From Microcaldota archaeon (lineage in GTDB: Archaea; Micrarchaeota; Micrarchaeia; Anstonellales; VGKX01): 7,939 bases of DNA. The DNA is taken from assembly GCA_021823945.1 (NCBI GenBank), contig JAKALW010000048.1, positions 1 to 7,939 of the forward strand. Reading direction: 5' to 3'. The notes under the pieces are model-generated. The model did no database searches, was not told where the DNA came from, and saw nothing but the letters and a program-made list of their open reading frames with translations. Positions 6,154-7,939 of the stretch are shown here, one piece after another. A program made the position numbers and the translations under genes. How positions within the stretch are numbered: the first letter of the stretch is position 1; the number at the start of each line of letters is the position of its first letter.

Positions 6154-6323
6154 GCCCCAAATCGATTGGGTTTCTGTTGGTTTCAGATACATTACCAAAT
6201 CGGTATTATTTTAAACGGTTGGCTGCAAACCAATATGGTGTTTGTGGGGAGTGGCGCGCTCAAAGCCGGAGCAAAAAGCCATGTGCCGCTATCCCATGCC
6301 CATTATTTTCGAGAGGTGTTCAA
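6154..6323 (+). promoter_or_regulatory. Long 5' region with short complementary repeats before the DsbA-like gene
   Basis: No convincing gene lies here. CCAAATCG occurs twice (6157-6164 and 6195-6202), and CCAA and TTGG recur several times, so alternative short stems are possible. Examples are CCCAA/TTGGG at 6156-6170, TACC/GGTA at 6193-6205, and TTGG/CCAA at 6219-6233. The region ends in a Shine-Dalgarno site (6311-6318). It could be a structured leader or a small RNA. No known riboswitch, tRNA or C/D-box pattern was recognised. Confidence 0.35.
6311..6318 (+). promoter_or_regulatory. Shine-Dalgarno site deciding the DsbA-like start
   Basis: GAGAGGTG closely matches the archaeal ribosome-binding consensus and lies five bases before GTG 6324. 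It excludes the longer frame beginning at 6177, whose N-terminal extension has no family-like sequence and would bury this site inside the gene. Confidence 0.7.
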
Positions 6324-7229
6324 GTGGAAAAGGATAACCAGTCAACAATGGCGGGATACATGCTCCTTGCAGTCTCAATAGTGCTTGCTGCGCTCATTGT
6401 CTCTGCTGCCGTATATGTCTCTTCAAGCTCAATTTCTGACGCATTGGACAAGGTGCGCCTTGCCTCGACCCAGACGCAGGCAACCGCTCCTGCCCAAAAC
6501 ACAGGCGCAGGAACAGGCGCAGGAACAGGCACGGGAACGGGCTCGGGAACTGGCACCGCACCCCAGCCAACAACTCCGCCCACTTCGACGCCTATCTCAA
6601 TCAGCCTTGCGGGCAAGACGCCTGCCGGGGCTGCTGACGGCAGCATTATAGTAGTTGAGTACTCGGACTTCCAGTGCCCCTATTGCGAGAGGGCAGTGCC
6701 TGTAATCAACCAGATAGAAAGCACATACTCTGACGTGTCAGTGTACTACAAGTACTTCCCGCTCCCGGCATCCATGCACCCGCAGGCCCAGATATCCGCG
6801 CAGGCGGGCGAGTGCGCGAACATGCAGGGCAAGTTCTGGCCATACCACGACCTGCTCTTCTCGAACCAGCAGGCTCTCATGCCGGCCGACCTGAAAAAGT
6901 ACGCCATTACGGCAGGTCTGGACTCTGCAAAGTTCAACGACTGCCTTGACTCCAATGCATCCGCAGCCGTGGTGAGCGCTGACCAGAACGAGGGCAACTC
7001 CATAGGCGTATCCGGCACCCCCTCCTTTGTGATTTACGCAAAGGACAAGAAGCAGTCCACATTCACTGCACTTGCGGCATATGCCAGCGCGCTGAAGACG
7101 AAGTACAGCGGGCAGATAGACGCGCAGATTGTCGAGGTCAATGGTGCGGGATACGGCGTTTTCTTCTCTGGCGCATTGCCATTTGAGGACTTCCAGGCCG
7201 CAATCGGCGCAATAAAGAACGCGGCATGA
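6324..7229 (+). CDS. Membrane-anchored DsbA-like thiol:disulfide oxidoreductase
   Basis: The product is 301 residues from GTG 6324. A single N-terminal membrane segment (about 11-33) anchors it. A linker of alternating Gly with Ala/Thr/Ser (60-78) and a Pro/Thr stretch lead into a thioredoxin-fold domain facing outside the cell. The active site is Cys-Pro-Tyr-Cys at 118-121 in 'YSDFQCPYCERAVP', and the cis-proline loop is 'VSGTPSF' with Pro 233. The helical insert between them contains 'HPQAQISAQAGECA' and 'FWPYHDLLF', as in DsbA/BdbD-type proteins. Two further Cys, 164 and 207, lie in this helical part. After 'PSFVIYAK' there are about 45 extra residues before the usual closing 'FSGALPFEDFQAAIGAI'. 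The likely role is to form or shuffle disulfides in secreted proteins. It is monocistronic by its terminators; the neighbouring surface protein with one Cys pair is a possible client (inference). Confidence 0.9.
   Translation: MEKDNQSTMAGYMLLAVSIVLAALIVSAAVYVSSSSISDALDKVRLASTQTQATAPAQNTGAGTGAGTGTGTGSGTGTAPQPTTPPTSTPISISLAGKTPAGAADGSIIVVEYSDFQCPYCERAVPVINQIESTYSDVSVYYKYFPLPASMHPQAQISAQAGECANMQGKFWPYHDLLFSNQQALMPADLKKYAITAGLDSAKFNDCLDSNASAAVVSADQNEGNSIGVSGTPSFVIYAKDKKQSTFTALAAYASALKTKYSGQIDAQIVEVNGAGYGVFFSGALPFEDFQAAIGAIKNAA
6501..6557 (+). repeat. Tandem GGN-ACN/GCN repeat coding a Gly-Ala/Thr linker
   Basis: Two near-perfect 12-base units (GGCGCAGGAACA) are followed by diverged six-base GG.AC. 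units. All stay in frame and encode the Gly-rich dipeptide linker between membrane anchor and thioredoxin domain. Whole-unit length change would lengthen or shorten the tether without a frameshift. Confidence 0.75.
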
Positions 7230-7236
7230 GCAGCCG

Positions 7237-7300
7237 CTTTTCTTTCTTTTTTCTCTTTCCTATTTTTTCCAGTTTTTTCGCCGCGCGCATATCCCTTTTT
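7237..7300 (+). terminator. T-rich terminator region after the DsbA-like gene
   Basis: Starting eight bases after the TGA, the plus strand is pyrimidine-rich with repeated T-runs, including T6 at 7263-7268, T6 at 7273-7278 and T5 at 7296-7300. This resembles the multi-T-run terminators of archaea and would separate this gene from the next one. Confidence 0.6.
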
Positions 7301-7355
7301 AATCCCGCCTTGCCCATGGCCCGCCTGCCACATTCCCCGGCCTTCCCATAAATAA

Positions 7356-7366
7356 TTTATAAATAA
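7356..7366 (+). promoter_or_regulatory. TATA box of the RAD55-like gene
   Basis: TTTATAAATAA is centred about 26 bases before ATG 7387. This spacing puts the predicted transcription start at or next to the ATG, so the mRNA is probably leaderless; no Shine-Dalgarno sequence is seen. It supports ATG 7387 over the internal ATGs at 7393, 7405 and 7414. Confidence 0.7.
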
Positions 7367-7386
7367 ACCCAATCAATATCCTACTT

Positions 7387-7939
7387 ATGCCAATGCCGCT
7401 TGATATGCCCTCCATGGGAATAAGGATTACAGATTACAACATGCCCAATGTGATGAACCGTGCGAGCACAGGCATAGGGAAGCTGGACGTCCTCATGGGC
7501 GGCGGGTATCCCCAGGACTCGATGATACTTGTCATCGCCCCTCCGGGGATTGAAAAGCTCCTCGCCGCAATCCAGTTTTTGGATTCTGCGCCTGCGGGCG
7601 AGGCCCTGGCTTGCATCACGACCGACATGGCGCCATCTGCCATTTCCCTGAAGGCTTCCGAGTACGGCCTATCCCACGCTGCCAGCAGGCAGAACGTGAG
7701 GTACATAGACTGCTACAGCTGGACAATAGGCAAGGAACAGGAGAAGTCGAGCGCGGACATACCTGTGCAGGGCCCAAGCTCCCTAAACGACCTCTCCATT
7801 GCCATCAACACTATCATCACGGAGGCTCCGGAAACTGCGAAGAAACGCGCTGTTTTCCACTCGCTCTCTACCATCCTTCTGTACAATCCGCCCGAAGTGG
7901 TCTTCAAGTTCGTGCAGATTACTGGCGCGCGGCTCAAGT
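7387..7939 (+). CDS. RAD55/KaiC-like RecA-superfamily protein with degenerate ATP site (3' end outside window)
   Basis: The first 184 codons are present and the frame is open at the window end. After a Met-rich N-terminus (about 1-25), the core begins 'STGIGKLDVLMGGGYPQDSM', the standard opening of the archaeal RAD55/KaiC-like RecA superfamily. The P-loop position reads 'APPGIEKLL' (51-59) where active members have G.PG.GKT; the Gly-Lys-Thr is missing. Later motifs fit: 'YIDCYSW' near 106-112, 'GPSSLNDLS' near 129-137, and 'AVFHSLSTILLYNPPE' near 155-170, where His 158 replaces the usual Walker B Asp. It is therefore probably a non-hydrolysing pseudo-ATPase, or one with altered chemistry. These changes may be shared by a subfamily and are not necessarily decay, since the frame is intact and the promoter strong. 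Partner and function are unknown; relatives act in regulation or recombination. Confidence 0.82.
   Translation, partial: MPMPLDMPSMGIRITDYNMPNVMNRASTGIGKLDVLMGGGYPQDSMILVIAPPGIEKLLAAIQFLDSAPAGEALACITTDMAPSAISLKASEYGLSHAASRQNVRYIDCYSWTIGKEQEKSSADIPVQGPSSLNDLSIAINTIITEAPETAKKRAVFHSLSTILLYNPPEVVFKFVQITGARLK

Noticed and set aside
6177..6323. N-terminal extension of the DsbA-like protein (350-residue version)
   Set aside because: The extension has no membrane anchor or family resemblance, and a strong Shine-Dalgarno site just before GTG 6324 marks the real start.
6154..6323. tRNA or C/D-box RNA in the gap before the DsbA-like gene
   Set aside because: No cloverleaf with a TPsiC-like arm could be drawn, and no paired C and D boxes were found by eye.
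6501..6557. CRISPR-like or transposon-end repeat
   Set aside because: The units are short, contiguous and in frame within a coding region, with no spacers or inverted ends.
7434..7937. Leftward frames antisense to the RAD55-like gene
   Set aside because: The plus-strand frame has family motifs, a TATA box at the right spacing and an unbroken frame; the antisense frames have none of these.

Overview
The window looks archaeal. Four lines of evidence point that way: TATA-box promoters placed about 26-28 nt before start codons (some genes apparently leaderless), terminators made only of T-runs, an archaeal-type secretion/pilus ATPase with two split GspF-like membrane proteins, and a member of the archaea-specific HTH regulator family that carries an N-terminal nuclease-like domain. 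G+C is moderate, genes are tightly packed, and the protein set suits a small-genome archaeon such as a DPANN-type lineage (Micrarchaeota or Diapherotrites-like). That lineage placement is inference, because no rRNA or tRNA lies in the window.

Layout, left to right. (1) The 3' end of a lemA-type gene runs rightward and stops at 248. (2) A convergent intergenic region (249-390) holds a repeated element that, read leftward, spells two CxxC motifs. (3) A leftward cluster covers 391-4092. In transcription order it encodes a type II/IV secretion ATPase (GspE/TadA/PilT superfamily) and two paralogous GspF/TadC-like inner-membrane platform proteins. The ATPase promoter lies at about 4116-4124. (4) A leftward gene (4211-4993) encodes a secreted, C-terminally anchored surface protein with eight N-glycosylation sequons. 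It has its own TATA box and Shine-Dalgarno site, and a T9 terminator separates it from the ATPase promoter. (5) Divergently, a rightward gene (5156-6091) encodes the HTH regulator. (6) A rightward gene (6324-7229) encodes a membrane-anchored DsbA-like thiol oxidoreductase. It has a long 5' leader full of short complementary repeats. (7) After a T-rich terminator and a strong TATA box, the 5' end of a RAD55/KaiC-like gene starts at 7387 and runs off the window. Both of its nucleotide-binding motifs look degenerate.

How the parts may work together: the ATPase and the two platform proteins form the cytoplasmic and membrane core of a type IV pilus-like or secretion machine. No pilin or prepilin peptidase is encoded here, so those must lie elsewhere. 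The glycoprotein-like surface protein and the DsbA-like oxidoreductase are both envelope proteins. The surface protein has exactly one Cys pair, which would be a natural DsbA substrate. Their link to the pilus machine rests only on proximity.

No CRISPR array, insertion sequence, integrase, tRNA or rRNA was recognised. I see no strong candidate for a wholly new system. The least explained items are the surface protein, the structured leader of the DsbA-like gene, the pseudo-ATPase and the CxxC-encoding repeat.
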